From NCBI RefSeq assembly GCF_032854445.1, contig NC_088306.1:18883764-18947763 (forward strand): a DNA stretch of 64,000 bases, written 5' to 3'. Source of the DNA: Liolophura sinensis (Eukaryota > Mollusca > Polyplacophora > Chitonida > Chitonidae). This document shows, piece by piece, positions 9,480-24,400 of the stretch. The notes under the pieces are model-generated. The model was not told the DNA's origin and made no database searches. It saw only the letters and a program-made list of their open reading frames with translations. Every line of letters begins with the position of its first letter. Within the stretch, counting starts at the first letter, position 1. Position numbers and translations under genes: made by a program.

Positions 9480-12400
9480 CTGTAATTGCAAAACAGAATC
9501 AAGGTGTGTTCCATGACAATTAAAACTACAGCAAGGTGTTGCAATGGACATTCCCAGCTACATTACACCTGTAGTGATAAAACAAAGGCATAACTACAGG
9601 CAATGATTTTTCTCATCTAACCCAATTTGTCCATTCTAAACCCAGCCCTAATTTCATGAAGCGTACTTGGTGTGAAGTAGCCCTTTGCTAAGTGCACTTT
9701 ATATCTCTAAAATATATGTGGTTGTAATAGCTAACGGCTGACTTTGCCAAAGGTGCACTATCATCACTGAATTACAGGGTGAATTCCAACAAGCAAGTTC
9801 AATTTAATGTTTATTTATTTGATTGGTGTTCTATTTAAGAATATTTCACTTATATGGTGTGAGGAAATCCAAGCAAGTTTAAGACAAATTTGAAATCACT
9901 TATCTTTGGAGAACAAAAGTCCTCCAATATATTTCACCTGGCTGTTACTGGTCAGCTTTATGCGTAAGGAAACTGGGAAGAGGAACCCTTGGCCTTCAAT
10001 TACCTTGACAAACCTCCTGATTTAAAGTTGTACCATGAAATGGGGCAGCGGCCCACCTGCTGTAGCAAGAGTATCCTTTTAGGCAGTGTGTGAGTCCGAA
10101 AACCCTACAATTCTCATCCAAGACGTGATGTCCACTATATCTGTTTGTAATGCCACCCAACTAAAATGGTTACACATACTCAGTATACTTTTACCGAAAT
10201 GTGACCAATGTTGTGAAGGAAGAGAACGAGTCATAAAAAAAAAATAAGACTATACGCTTGCATGGTTACCAACCTTTAGGTCCTCTAATTCTCACGGTCA
10301 GCTGACCAGCTCCCGCCCCCCGAGTCTCCACAATGAAACGGCTCTCAAAGTTTGCCAAAATGCCGTGTTCGACACCCGGTCCAGAAACACGCACTTTGCT
10401 AGCATCTGGTTGTGCTCCCACCCGTAGCACGTATGGACTTCCTGTAACACAAAATGACATTTGGCCATGTTCACTCACTGTGTATGTAATGTAATAGTCT
10501 GACCTTTTTTAACCTCTGGGAGAGTTAATGTGGGAGAAAATGATGCCATACGTATGTATAGTTAATTGACGGAGCTGAATAAATGTCCGACCAGTAAATT
10601 ACTTTGGAGTTGTTATAAAAAGAAGAAGATTACAATATCTGCAGTGGATGAATAAATGTTAACTGCTATTGAATAAACTTCATACAATAATAATGGGGTA
10701 GGTATATCTTAATGGCTCTAAAGACACGAGCCATTAACTGTAAAATAAGTTTTTATGCCTTAAAACTGTGTTTTTCAGATTTCATTGTTTGTCCCCAAAA
10801 ATATGAAAATATTGTGAAAACATAGTAAAATGGTGTGGAGTATGACATTAAATCCCTATCAAATGTATCACATCAGCCTTTGTTAAATTTGATCTTATCT
10901 TAGGGCATTACTTATACTTCGCAAAGCAACTCTGCAACACTTAATCTTGTCCACGTGAGTTGTGTATTGTGCAGCACACTGGGGCGTTCTCGTAATGCAT
11001 TTGTGAAACAACATGAAGGCTGTGAGGAACATTGGGAGTGTAAAGTTAAAAAAACTTCAACAACAATAATGCGCTGGTTAATTCCACAGTTGTACATAAA
11101 CCAGTACAAATGGCACAATTAATTGTTAATTAATAAACTGGTGTACACAATATGCACAAAGTGAGAGACAATTAATTTGACATTAACAGGATTGTGACAA
11201 AGTTACGGCATCAACAAGACTTATTTTTACCCTTCACATCCATTCTATCCTTCACTGGAAGAAAAACACAAGCGACACATCAGCACTAAAGCAAAAGTTA
11301 TCCCCTTTGACCCCAACCAGCAAGTTGTCTCCCCTGATCAAGAAAACTGACTGAAGTCTATTCATCTGTGAACCAATGTTCTTCTGCTAAGAGAAACTGA
11401 CTGGCAAATACATACCACAGTTTATCTTACTTTTACTTTTATTTCCCAGGTATGTGTAATTGCTCTCCTGATTAAATACATACGTTTTTTTTTCATAATT
11501 TACAAACAATTAAAATAACAAGGTTTAAAATGAAAGTGATATTTTTAAAAGAAGTATTTCACATTTATTATCATATGGCTGCATATGAACTTTGTCCTGT
11601 ATTTTCTTTCCTGTTTATCAGACAAAAACCTCTCAGATATAAATGATAAGTGGCATATTCTGCTTACTCAGAACTCCTTTTTTGATGAATCCACCAAGGT
11701 TATAGACTATCAATGGAAACTTCAACTAAGGATACATTTCAGTACTTATTTATTTGATTGGTGTTTTACGCCTTACTCAAGCATATTTCACTTATACAAC
11801 GGCGGCCAGCATTATGGTGGGAGGAGACCGGGCAGAGCCCGGGGAAACCCACAACCATCTGCAGGTTGCTGGCAGACCTTTCCACATATCGCCGGAGAGG
11901 AAGCCAGAATGAGCTGGACTTGACTCACAGTGACTGCATCATTTGAGTACCAGCTTGAGTGACAAACCAGCAAGAACAAGTACAAACTATCCTCCAGCCA
12001 ACGATCACTAAGCTGTCTTGGTATTGTTGTGAGCTCCCATGGAAATTTTCATTTCAATATTAAAAATTTTCTTTCACTTTGTCAAAAAAATTCAAATCTA
12101 AGTTCAAGGATAAAAAAAACTGTCTTGGAATTTTGTGAAACCAAAAAAACTCTAAGTTCTAGAAAAACAGCATAATAAGATAGGGTTTAATTCACAGGCA
12201 GCTCTGTGATTCGTGGCCAGCTCTATTCTATGTGATCTGGCAAGCTTTATTACCTAGAACGTGTTCTCCTCCGTATTTGATCTGTAAGATGTGTCTTCCT
12301 GGCTCCTGGGGTCGGATGTTCAGTTTGTACGTACCGTCCCTCATGTCCTCTAGCTCACAGTAAGCCACCAGGTGAGGGCCCATGCAGTGAGCAGTCAACT

Positions 12401-15400
12401 CGCCTGTAAACATACAACAGGGGCTAATAAACAAGGAGTTAAATTCTTCTATCTTAACTCATTGAGCTACAAACAATGACAAGTTTATCCACATTAACAG
12501 CACTTTAATAATGAAGCCATGACAATAACGTGAAGAAATCATCATGTACTGTTACGTTATTCAAATTTTCTTCACCATTTTCTTTTTTTTAATCAACTTT
12601 TTGAAAAGTACATGTATTTTATGCACATGAGGATTTCTCTGACAACAGATGTGTTTAGAATTTGATCATACCGTAATGATCATGAAATAGAGGTTTCAAG
12701 GTACAGTCCCTGGTTGTTAACTTCTCAAATTTGGAGAAAGAAAACGATAAATCAATGTTTTGGTGGGAAAATTTACCTGCCTGATTGATCAGGTTACTAG
12801 ATTTACCTCCAATGATAAAAGAGCTCAACATGCTCAAAGGAGCTGAGCATTGAAGTAGGAACTTATAGTGAGGTTTGTATTCACCCATAGTAGTTATTAC
12901 ATGTATATACTTTTTATATTCAAATAAATATATCAAAACCACTTATCACATGAGTATTAAGATTTCTCCTGACCTGGGCCAGCCTTGCGTGTGTCGATTA
13001 TCACGTTGATATCGCGTCCCATAACCCCGCCTTTCAGACCCTCACCGGACACGACAACCTTCTGCGGGTAGTGGGCGTTGATGACATTGACCTTGAACGG
13101 TGACCCTCGCAGCTGGCGGTCATTCCAGGTGATGTGCAACAGATATGCACCTGCTGTCTCCGGGATGTAGGTGCAGCGGTACCGGCCGCCGCCTAGAGAT
13201 GACACTCGGACAGGGATGTTCCTCTTAAGCCCTGTCAACTGTACCTCAGGACGGCCTGCAACAAGGGGAGATAACCACAGTGAGCAGGCGCAACAACTCA
13301 CTGACTTAAGCTACATTATAAAAAGAAATGTAAAATACAGAGGAGAAACCATTTCAGATTTAATTAGTTTATTTTATCTTTTGTTTGGGGCATGAAGTTT
13401 CCCTAGAAAACACTAGTTACTATGGGTATTGCTTACAGTGTTCAACGGCATGATACAAAGTAAGAATATTTTCTTCAATTGATATGAGTTGTCCAACAAG
13501 TATAAAAGCAAATAAAGTTGTAAACCGGTGAAACTGTGAAACACAATCATCAAACATTACACATCAGAAAAAAAGAACATAAATTTCCACAACGTCAATC
13601 AATGTCAATTTGCCTACCTGGCCCTGCCTCTGAGCCATCAATCTGGAACTCAGCCTCTCTGTGGACAATAGCCTCTTTCAAGCCCCGCCCACTGAGGATG
13701 ACTTTAGTTGGGTCAGGTGACCTCCGTCTGCTGACTGCGTAACCATGGAAAGGGGCGTTGACAAGAGTATGATCCGACCAATAGGCATAGATGTGATGGT
13801 CACCTGTATAAGGTAAGAAAAGTCATTTGCACATTAATATACACTTGTAAAGACTAGCATAAAATCACTTGTTAAAATAAAACACCAATCAAATAAATAA
13901 ACTTTCAAGGTCAAATAAATAAAGCAACAAATAAATAAGTGACAGTGCTGTATCTATATTTCAAAAGTTTCATGGCATAATTTTTCGCCTTTATATTTAT
14001 TTATCTGATTGGTGTTTTAAGCCGTACTCAAGAATATTTCACTTATACAACGGCGGCCAGCATTATGGTGGGCGGAAACCGGGCATAGCCCAGGGGAAAC
14101 CCACGACCATCCGCAGGTTGCTGCTAGACCTTCCCACATACGGCCGGAGAGGAAGCCAGCATGAGCTGGACTTGAACTCACATCGACCGCATTGGTGAGA
14201 GACTCCTGGGTCATTACGCTGTGCTAGCGCGCTAACCAACTGAGCCACGCAGGCCCCGCATTAAGGTGGCAGGAAACCGGGTAGAGCCCTGGGGAAACCA
14301 ATGACAATCTACATGTTGCTGGCTGACCTTACCACGGAGAGCATGCCAGCATAAGCTGGACCTGAACTCACAGCAATGACCCCACTGGTGAGAGGCTCCT
14401 CGGTCATAGCGCTGCCCTGGCATGCTAGTCACCTTAGCCAGAGAGGCTGTTGGATACACATCAAAGTACTGAAAAGAATTTGACTACAAAATCTTGAAAA
14501 AAATGGGTCCAGATTCTATTTGAGGTGAAGTTACTTAATATTATAAAATTAAGGAATTCTAACAAGTACATGAACTGACCTTCTTCTCTGGGAGTAAAAC
14601 AGATGGTTCTCCTGAAGCTGCCGTTCTCCTCAACATGACAGGGGATTTTACCTCCTGGACCTCGCACCTCTGCTTTCAAAATACCTACAAAACACAAAGA
14701 AATAACAATAGCTAAATCAGGATCAGTAGCAGAGGTTATACAATAACCTAAAATGCCTGTGTGGAGACTGGAACAAACTGGTGCCAGGTAATGAAATGAA
14801 TACTGCTATTTGGAATGTTTTAAAGGTAACCGTTCAGAGAAGATTCTCATTCCAGGTTCTAATCATAACAGTTGTAATTGTAGAGTTTTAAAAGATTTCG
14901 TGGTAAAAACTCCAGTTGTCTCCCCCAGTCGTTTTGATGACTGACTGAAGTTGCCGTGGCTAATGAAACTGCTGTGTTTCTCTTGATGTAATGCTATATT
15001 TCATGCCACAATTATAACTGTAGCTTCTTTACAAGCAGAAGGAGTTTTAAAAAGTTCCCAAACATAGACCAGAAAGCACCATGAAGCTTCTGTAATTTAG
15101 CTGGTCTAACCCAAACAAATTTTGTTTCCTTTTCTTGCAATACAGTCTCTCTTAATGTTATTTTCATCATCATCTCACAGTATTATGAAGTAATGTTGCA
15201 GGTCAGCCACAATTTAATGCTAACATGTTTTAATGCTGCCTCACTGGAATGCTATGCCAAAGACACCCGACATAAGGCACCCCAAAGCCACAACATTCTT
15301 ACACTGGGCTGAGCGGGTCTTGAACTATCAACTTTAATATGCTAAATGTGGAACCAGTAAAGTGCGAGTGTACTAAACTGCCATATTCAATGTCCTCTGG

Positions 15401-18400
15401 AGATATAATCCAATTCGGGCTTAAACAGAATTCTTTATTTGAAAATGAATCTTACCTGGACCAGCTTCAGAGACATCAAAGGGAATTCTCTTTTCTTCAT
15501 CAACCAGCAGGTGAACACGATCGTTGGAGTCCATGAAATGTTGCCAGCCACCTACAACCTTGACCTTGCGAGCATCAACGACCTTGGGATGGAATGGGCT
15601 CCCTGAAAGAAAGAAAAGCGATTAAGATTTTGAAACAATTGCAAAGCTTCTTATTTTTTGCGTGAATTTGGAAGCTGGTTGCATATTGTTCTCAATTATC
15701 ACAACTGTGATGTTTTTCTTACATTTTGCCACTGGTTTGGGATTATCTGACAAAATTTCTCATCTATCTGTATAGAACTTAGTGAGAAATAAAAAGCTAA
15801 GAACTGTCTGCAAACTGTCAGAATTTTAGTCTAATTGTGGGTAGAATTCTTGAAAAAAAAATTTGAAATTATTCTTCAAACTGAAGCAAACCAAAAAGAG
15901 AAAACATTCAGCTCTATAGGATTTACTTCTTTAGCTCACCTGGTATTTCCTTTCCATTCCACTTGACAATAGCGCGGTATTTCCCCACCTCCACAGGTAC
16001 ATAAGTCACAGCATACACACCATCTCTCTCAGGCTCAATGTTACATTTGGCAATTGAATTGGGTCCTATGAGAAATTGTGATTAAGAATTTAAATGTCTA
16101 CTTACACAAGAATTGCTCTTCAAAGATGGGAGTAGTCAATGAATTAATAATCTGAACTGGTTGACAATATGGCAAAAGGTTTTCATTTGTAAATAAGTCT
16201 GGTATTGAGGATCAACATTTGTCATGATAAAACTTAACAGACAAAACGTTCAGCATGGAGTTGGCTGCTGCATTGATCAATTCAAAACTTGGATCAAGAA
16301 TGACCTTGAAACCATGGTGCCAAAAGTGTCATGAAAATGGATTAATGGAAATATCCCTGACATATATTTACCTTCCACCTGAACACCTAATTCTCCTCGT
16401 AAACCACGGGCATCCACATAGAACGTAGCTGGGCGGTCTTCTTCACCCCTGTACAAGCCGTCCCCATTGGCTGTCGGCATCCTGCCCTCGTCCACATCTA
16501 TGATGAATGGGGATCCTGCACCAACAGAAACGATGTAACAATGTAATGTGGTGTTCATGTAAGAGAGGTGAAGCCTGGAGAAACAGAAACAACGTAAGAA
16601 TGTAATATGGTGTTCATGTAAGAGAGGTGAAGCCTGGAGAAACAGAAATGATGTAACAATGTAATGTGGTGTTCATGTAAAAGAGGTGAAGCCTGGAGAA
16701 ACAGAAACAATGTAGCAATGTAATATGGTGTTCATGTAAGAGAGGTGAAGCCTGCACCAACAGAAACAATGCAACAATGTAATATGGTGTTCATGTAAGA
16801 GAGGTGAAGCCTGGAGAGACAGAAACAATGTAACAATGTAATATGGTGTTCATGTAAGACAGGTGAAGCCTGCAGAAACAGAAACAATGTATTATGGTGT
16901 TCACGTAAGAGAGGTGAAGCCTGCACCAACACAAACAATGCAACAATGTAATATGGGGTTCATGTAAGAGAGGTGACGCCTGGAGAAACAGAAACAATGC
17001 AACAATGTAATATGGTGTTCATGTAAGAGAGGTGAAGTCTGCGCCAACAGAAACAATGCAACAATGTAATATGGTGCTAATGTAAGAGAGGTGAAGCCTG
17101 GAGAAACAGAAACAATGTAACAATGTAATGTGGTGCTAATGTAAGAGAGGCGAATCCTGGAGAAACAGAAACAATGTAACAATGTAATGTGGTGTTCATG
17201 TATTTAAACAGATAAGATGTACAACATATTTGCCGAACAGCAATAATGTAACGTTCACTGTTATCACAAAATTGATGAACAATGAATCTTTGCCGTGCAC
17301 TCAAAATGTAATGTGATGTTCATGTAGCAGATGGTGAACAATGAGCCTATGTCAAATACAGAGAACAATGTGATGTGATGTTCATGTATAAACAGAAGAT
17401 GAACATTTGGCCTTTGTGAGGTACAGAAGAAACAATGTAATGTGGTGTTAATGTAGTAGAGAGTGAACAATGAGCTCTCATCATGTACAGAGAAACAATG
17501 TAATATGGTTTTAATGTAGCAGAGGGTGAACAATGAGCTGTCATCAGGTACAGAGAAACAATGTAATGTGATGTTATGTAGCCGATGGTGAACAATGAGC
17601 CCTCATCATGTAGAAAGAAACAATGTAATGTGATGTTCATGTAGCAGGGGGTGACCAATGAGAAACAACGTAATGTAACAAAAATGATGAAGTCAACAAA
17701 TCAGTCCAGAATATGTACTACATAGAAAAAATAACTATATAATCAATGTATGAACAAGGGTGACCAATTATGAGTACCTATATGTAATATGAAAACAAAG
17801 TGTTACAATATTATATAATGTTCATTTAAACAACGAGGTGAACGATGAGCATCGAGTCTGCACGACAGAGAAATAATGCAAATAATGCAATATTACATAT
17901 GTGAAAGTAATCCAGCTGATATTTTAAGCCACGTATTCAATTTTATATTAATGGCAGCAGTCTAGTTTGTGGATGAAGGACTCTAAACCTTGAGGGCTGC
18001 AGTACATCTGCCCACCTTTCTGACACTTTAATGGTTAATATTAAGATATGAATTAGCAGAGTAATACCGTGATCATATCACGTGGCACTATAATATAGGC
18101 ACGAAGTTTGAATGAGAAAACAACCACGTAAAAAATGCCCTCAAAACTGCAAGATGTGCAGTACTGCAGTGCATAACCTGTGGCCAGCTTCAAACCCAGG
18201 ATCGCCATGATATGGCTGAAATATTGCCGATGTGGCGTTAAACCATAATCATTCATTCAAACCCAGGATAAACATTTACTGGCTAAGTGATAAACAAATT
18301 ATTAGCAAAGTGTTATGTAAAAGGTGTTTTTGAGTAATTCTACAGCTCAGTGATGTCTAATAAATGGCAATAAACATCCATGCATTTCTCCTTTTTTTTT

Positions 18401-21400
18401 AAAGTAATTCTGCTAAAGCCATGTTCCTAAGAGGAGTAAAATCTACTAACATGAACAGTTGGAATAAAACCCAGATTGGTGTAAACTGACAAGAGGCCGC
18501 ATTTCGACGTTTAGATGTGATTGTTTGTTACCTATGACACTGTCATCACTGCTCTGGTTTTACTTGCTACTGGCGGCCATCATATAAGTGAAGTATTGAT
18601 AAGTATGGGGTAAAACACGAATCAAATAAATAAATAAAGGTTTTACTTGTTATGCTACTAGTCTTGTATTATATTATGTCAACTGTACATATGAATGCTG
18701 GCAAAATCATTTACTGTATGAGTATTTTACCTGATAAACATTCTCCGATAATTCTCTCTGGTTCAAAAAGCCACTGAATAAAGTGACAGGCAAATGAACT
18801 AGGCCAAATCAAGATGCTAGATAAAATTTTTGTAAAGTTAACGAGTAAATAGTAAAAAGACAAATTTTCATTACCGATTTGAAAGGAGACCATTAAACCT
18901 GCCGAGAATAAATAACTAAAGATGAAAAATTTTGATAAGATCAAGGCAGATAAACCAGCATTTTAATCTGAGGTGGATCGCGTTTGTGATAATTAACCAG
19001 GTGAGTGGTTTAATATCCTACAGAATAATTCAACGCATAAAATCAAGATGTTATCGAAAACCTACTCACGCAAACCTTCACAAACAAATGCTATCGTACA
19101 GCACAGATTAAGACTTAAGAAAATCAAAGAGGCAAACACCAAAATCAACACATTAGGTTTATAATTCAGGGAAATCCACTCCTCCGACCATCTGCAGACC
19201 ATGCCCATATCAAGAGTCACTTTGGTTCTGGAAAACCAACACGGCTGCTCAAACTAAACCAGCTGCCTTAAAACTAACTAGCAGATAAAACAAAAATATG
19301 ATGGTTTACCAATAAAAACATAAGTTTTCATATTAACTTCTTTCAGGCTTAAAAGCTCTTAGAAGCATCATTTTGAGTTGCATCTTTAAAATTTCTTTAT
19401 GCACACAGTCACAGTGTCACCAGTAAAGTTTGGGATCAGAGCCTTTGATGTTTTTCTGGATATTGCCCTGCAGGCTGCTGGCAGACCTTCCCACATATGG
19501 CTGGAGAGAAAGCCAGCACGAGTAGGTCTTGAAGTCACAGTGACGACATTGGTGAGAGGCTCCAGGGTCATTGCGCTGCGCTGGAACGTTACCCACTTTA
19601 GTGTTTCTTCACACACGTTTCATCACAAAGTTACCATGCTATTCAATACAACACAGTCACAAACATGTTATCAAAACTTTTACGCTGTTATTACAGCTGT
19701 CATGTAACATCATTCAATGATATATTAGGCTTAAATCTGGCTGATCTGGCTTAAGTTTAACCTCCAGTATCGCACTATGAACATGATATCAACCCCATCA
19801 ATTGGAGTACATGTCTATTTGTTTATGATTTCAGCTGATGTATGTTGTGATGTATTGCTGACAGCTTTCATGTTTTCAAAAATGCCCTTGTATATACTTT
19901 TTCTACTTGTTCATGTATTGTAATAGAAGGCCTCTGTACAATTTGACAGTTACTCTATTTATTTATTTATTTATTTGCTTGGTGTTTTACGCCATACTCA
20001 AGAATATTTCACTTATGACGGCGGCTAGCATTAAGGGGAGAGGAAACCGAGCAGAGCCTGCAGGAAACCCACGACCAACCGCAGGTTGCTGTCAGACCTT
20101 TCCATGTAACACTTCTAACTAGGTTGGCATATTTGTCCCCCAAAAACAGCGTTGAAATGAGGGAGATGCGTATTATCATATCTAGTTGAACTGTGATTTC
20201 AACCCAAAGTTATTTACCTAAAGTCTTCTAAAATTTGGGACAGATATTAGTAATGTTGAAAGCAGAATATTACATTTCTTCACCAGCCTTTTGGAAAAGT
20301 AAAGATATGAGTATGGTGTTCATTAGATGGTCTGACCATGTGGGGAAAAAAGAAACTCAACATCGCTGCTAGAATTACATATCTATTGGCTAAAACGAGC
20401 AGGCCAGGTGTTCCAAAATTTAGAAGAAATAGGGTAGTCTGTATTCAGACTGATCAATCTCGTAATGCTCTGTTTCTGTTTACTATAAAGACAAATATAA
20501 AAACAAGCTTTACAGGTTTGAATAAACGTGAAGTTTGCTATAATTACTGATAAATAGTTCATTTCCCTTTCCGTTAAACATCAAAGGCCTAATTACTTTA
20601 ATCAGCTCCTATCACACTATACCTACACTATCTGACACATTTTTGTTTGTGTTTATGCATTGAAGTAAAAAAAAGCCTGGGAAAACTTGGCTCTGGAAAC
20701 TCAACAAAAATGTATGTTAATAAAAACACACCTTGATATGTAATATAAGACTTAAAAATAAAATAACTCATATACATTTACAGATCTATATTTTCCACGA
20801 ATTTTTCAAACAACATGATAACTGTTAAATTAAATTTTTTTTCCTATTTCTTTAGTTATTTATTTAAATAATAGACACGAAGTAACCATCAGGCCTAAGG
20901 TACTGGTAGATATAGGTAAACATAACAACACAATAAAGGATAAATTACAATGCCTAAGTCACCTGCTAAAAATAAAGGACAGGTAATGCTTTCAACATTT
21001 TTTGTACATTTTAAATTGTTTCACATTGATGGGTAGAGGAAAACCCCACAATGTCATCATGCCACAGGATATATCTATACAGTTTTGTTACCAGTTAGTT
21101 AGTTTATTAAAAGAAATCCAGCTGATACTCTATGGCCATGTAAAGAGTACACCTGACATTACTAATTGCAAATTACCCAGGTATAAATACAGATAAATTT
21201 AACGATCGTGCGTTATGTCAAGAAGTGGTGATCTAACTGGAATTGTTTTAAGACCAATTACTGATGTAACATGTGTTATAACATTCCAGCAGGAGTTCAT
21301 TTTCCCCTGTCTGCATGCTTTCTAAAATTAACAACTCATTAGAGGTTAATTAGGTCTGCTACTGGAGTTGACAGTTGGTATTAACCAGGCATATAAAGGT

Positions 21401-24400
21401 TTGAGCCACCTTCCTGGGCATATATCATAGAGACTTAGGAACCTAGGAAACATTCCCCTACATTTCAGGCATAATAAGTATAAATGGTAAATAATTATTG
21501 CACAAAAACTTTTTGCAAATGCAACAGGGTGATATATAACCCCTATCTTCCTCCAGACTCGAGGAGAATTTCCCTGAAATCTTGTGGTAGAAGTGTGGAT
21601 TTCAAACCCAGTGATTGCTGGTTCAAATCCCCAGCCGGCACGCCCCGTCACATAAACTATAATTGCACCCCTCAAAAAGTCCTTAATCTTTCCACACATA
21701 AAAACATTTTGGATTTAGAAACATTTCTAATAACTTGGCTTGGAATGTTGGTATCTATAGTCACTCATTTTACCAACAAATTCTTGTTATTCTCTATACA
21801 TATTTTCGTGTAACCATACATGAAGGTCTCTCTCTCTGTATATATATATACATATATATATATATGTCTATTCATTCACACTCACAGCTTTAGACACAGT
21901 TATTAAACGACACATGAACGGGAACTCTTAAAACAAACATTAATGAAGAAAATTATGCCCTAGAATTTTTGTTAAAAAATTTTCATTTTGGGGGTATTTT
22001 TATACCTGTAAATTACCCCTTATTATTATGCATATGTTCCATCAACGGTCAGAATTTATCAGAAATTACGTCATCGTTGATCTTGCATGGAACTCGGTGA
22101 ACACCCCCCTGAAGTGCTCCGCGCAGTGTGGGCAAGGTGACATGTACACAGATACTGCATGGCTTCTTCGGGCCAGCTTGGCACCCCCTCCGCACTGCTA
22201 AACCCACCCCTTTTCGGTCTGTTCCCCAGACCCGTTCCGTCTGTCCCCTGCAGAGTTTATTTTAAACAGGTATCATCGTTGACGTCACCGCTGCAAGCTA
22301 CTTAATTTCTGGACTGACCCGTGGAACCCTAGCAAAACTTGACCTTTGAAGACATTTTTACCCCCAAAAGTGAAAGTTGAAAAATTGGTTTGTACTGTTA
22401 TATGTTATTGCACATGATAATCTTAACATTAAGAACTAAAACCAAAGCGTTTCATGTAGACTTTCAGATCAAAAGATTTATTACAACACCCTAGTGAAGA
22501 CCCTCAGAAATAACAGGACTCAGGGTGACTGAGAGAACTGGCTTATTCTTCTCAACAAAAAGTTTTGTCATGCACACTGAAAGAAATTTTTTCTTTTTTT
22601 AGAACGAAAATAGGTCATTTTGAATAGAAGAGAAGGAAAAATTCCTGTTGCAACAGTCTGTGTGTATGTCTCCTGAAAAGCATTCTCAACTACATGTATG
22701 ATATACAGTTGATATTTGAAGGGACGAGCTGGCATAACTTCATGAGAAACAGGTTGGACGAGTGGATTTGTTCAAACATCGCTGGTATAAATGTAGACAC
22801 AATGGGCTAAATATTAATATAGTTTGAATAAGGTGTAGTGCACCTTTTTTAGGTGTATGGTTAATTACGTAGCACATATGCTTTGATTGAGAGAGCAGAA
22901 AAGCTGACATGTTTATACAGACAACAAAAAATCTTATGGCTGTGTTATGTGAAGTTGATACCTAATAAACCCAATCATGCCACATGGCAATGTAGCCATG
23001 CACTCTTATCTAAACATCCTACATCTAACAATGGGGGCCTCCGTGGCTCAGTTGGTTAGCGCGCTAGCGCAGCATAATGACCCAGGAGCCTCTCACCAAT
23101 GCGGTCGCTATGAGTTGAAGTCCAGCTCATGCCTGCTTCCTCTCTGGGCGTATGTGGGAAGGTCTGCCAGCAGCCTGCGGATGGTCGTGGGTTTCCACCA
23201 GGCTATGCCCGGTTTCCTCCCACCATAATGCTGGCCGCCGTCGTGAAATATTCTTGAGTACGGCGTAAAACACCAATCAAATAAATAAATAAAATAAATA
23301 CATCTAACATTTATCCTAAGATTCTTCAGTCTTTAGTATATAAGACATATACATAACCCTACGCAAGGACTGATAACAAGCTTACCCAGGCAAGAGTAGT
23401 GTAACTCAGAAAAACGAAAGGCTCATTTTGATTTCGGCACTGTGAAGTGTGTAATTATACACTGTGAAGCCGTCATGCTCCCTAAACTGGTACCGATACA
23501 TTGTTTGGTGACTAGTATGAAGGTACAAGATAACAGCACATCTGATGCCCTCATTTTTCAACAGTTGTGCACATGAAAGAGCAAGTTTTAATGTGAATGG
23601 TGCTCCTTATTAAATTGATTTTGAAGGCAAAAGTACATTGGTTGGGTTGCCCAATTTCAGGGCTTTACAAAAATTGTGACTTTATCAATCAATAATACCC
23701 TCAGAATTTGCTTAAATTCAAACATGTGAAAGCTTTGAAGAATTACAAGTTTGAATAGTAGTATTAACAGTTTCATAATCAAATATAAGGTTTGCAGAGG
23801 AATTCAACGATAAGGCGAGGTGATCAATTTTGGCGCTCAAGCTTTCACCACATGAGTGTCATTATCAATTGTGTGCTTGACTCTTTGCCAAATTTTTATG
23901 ATATTTGTAGCAATGAAAGTTTTCATCTTATTGGTGTTCAGTCATTAAGCTCTGGCCTGATCACCAGACCACTTTGATGATCAACTTTAGCCAAAATCTT
24001 CATCATTGTGGATCCATTTCCTTATCAGATTTCTCTATTAATAATTTTACATCATCAAACTAAAACGCCTATCTATATGAAAACCAGTTAAATTTTCTTT
24101 GGCTGAATTGTTAACTGTTGTACAAGAGATTGATACACTAGTTTAGACATCATTTGACAGTTTGGACAGGAAAAAAATATCTATCTGAAAAAATGTAGAT
24201 GTTTTTAAACCTGAATTTGCACCTGAAGGATTCCTGTACCTACAGTTCCACCATACATGTTTCTCATATCCTTTCAAAGCTCAACTTTAAAAGGAATTCT
24301 GAAAGCATCTAAGGACAGAAAGAGTTCAACCCTGAAACTCTTTGAAACCTCCAACAACTGAAATGTGTCAACAAGAAAAACCTCTTTCAAGGTTATTTCA

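Noticed and set aside
16732-17658. Chain of minus-strand open frames rich in His, Leu, Cys and Phe
   Set aside because: They are translations of the 59-bp and 60-bp tandem arrays.
20338-20550. 70-codon Lys/Arg-rich plus-strand frame
   Set aside because: No splice sites, no homology that I recognise, and the same base composition as the surrounding intron.
21585-21665. Possible tRNA gene (GGTTCAAATCCCC resembles a B box)
   Set aside because: I could not fold a full cloverleaf or find an A box at the right distance. It may be a decayed SINE head.
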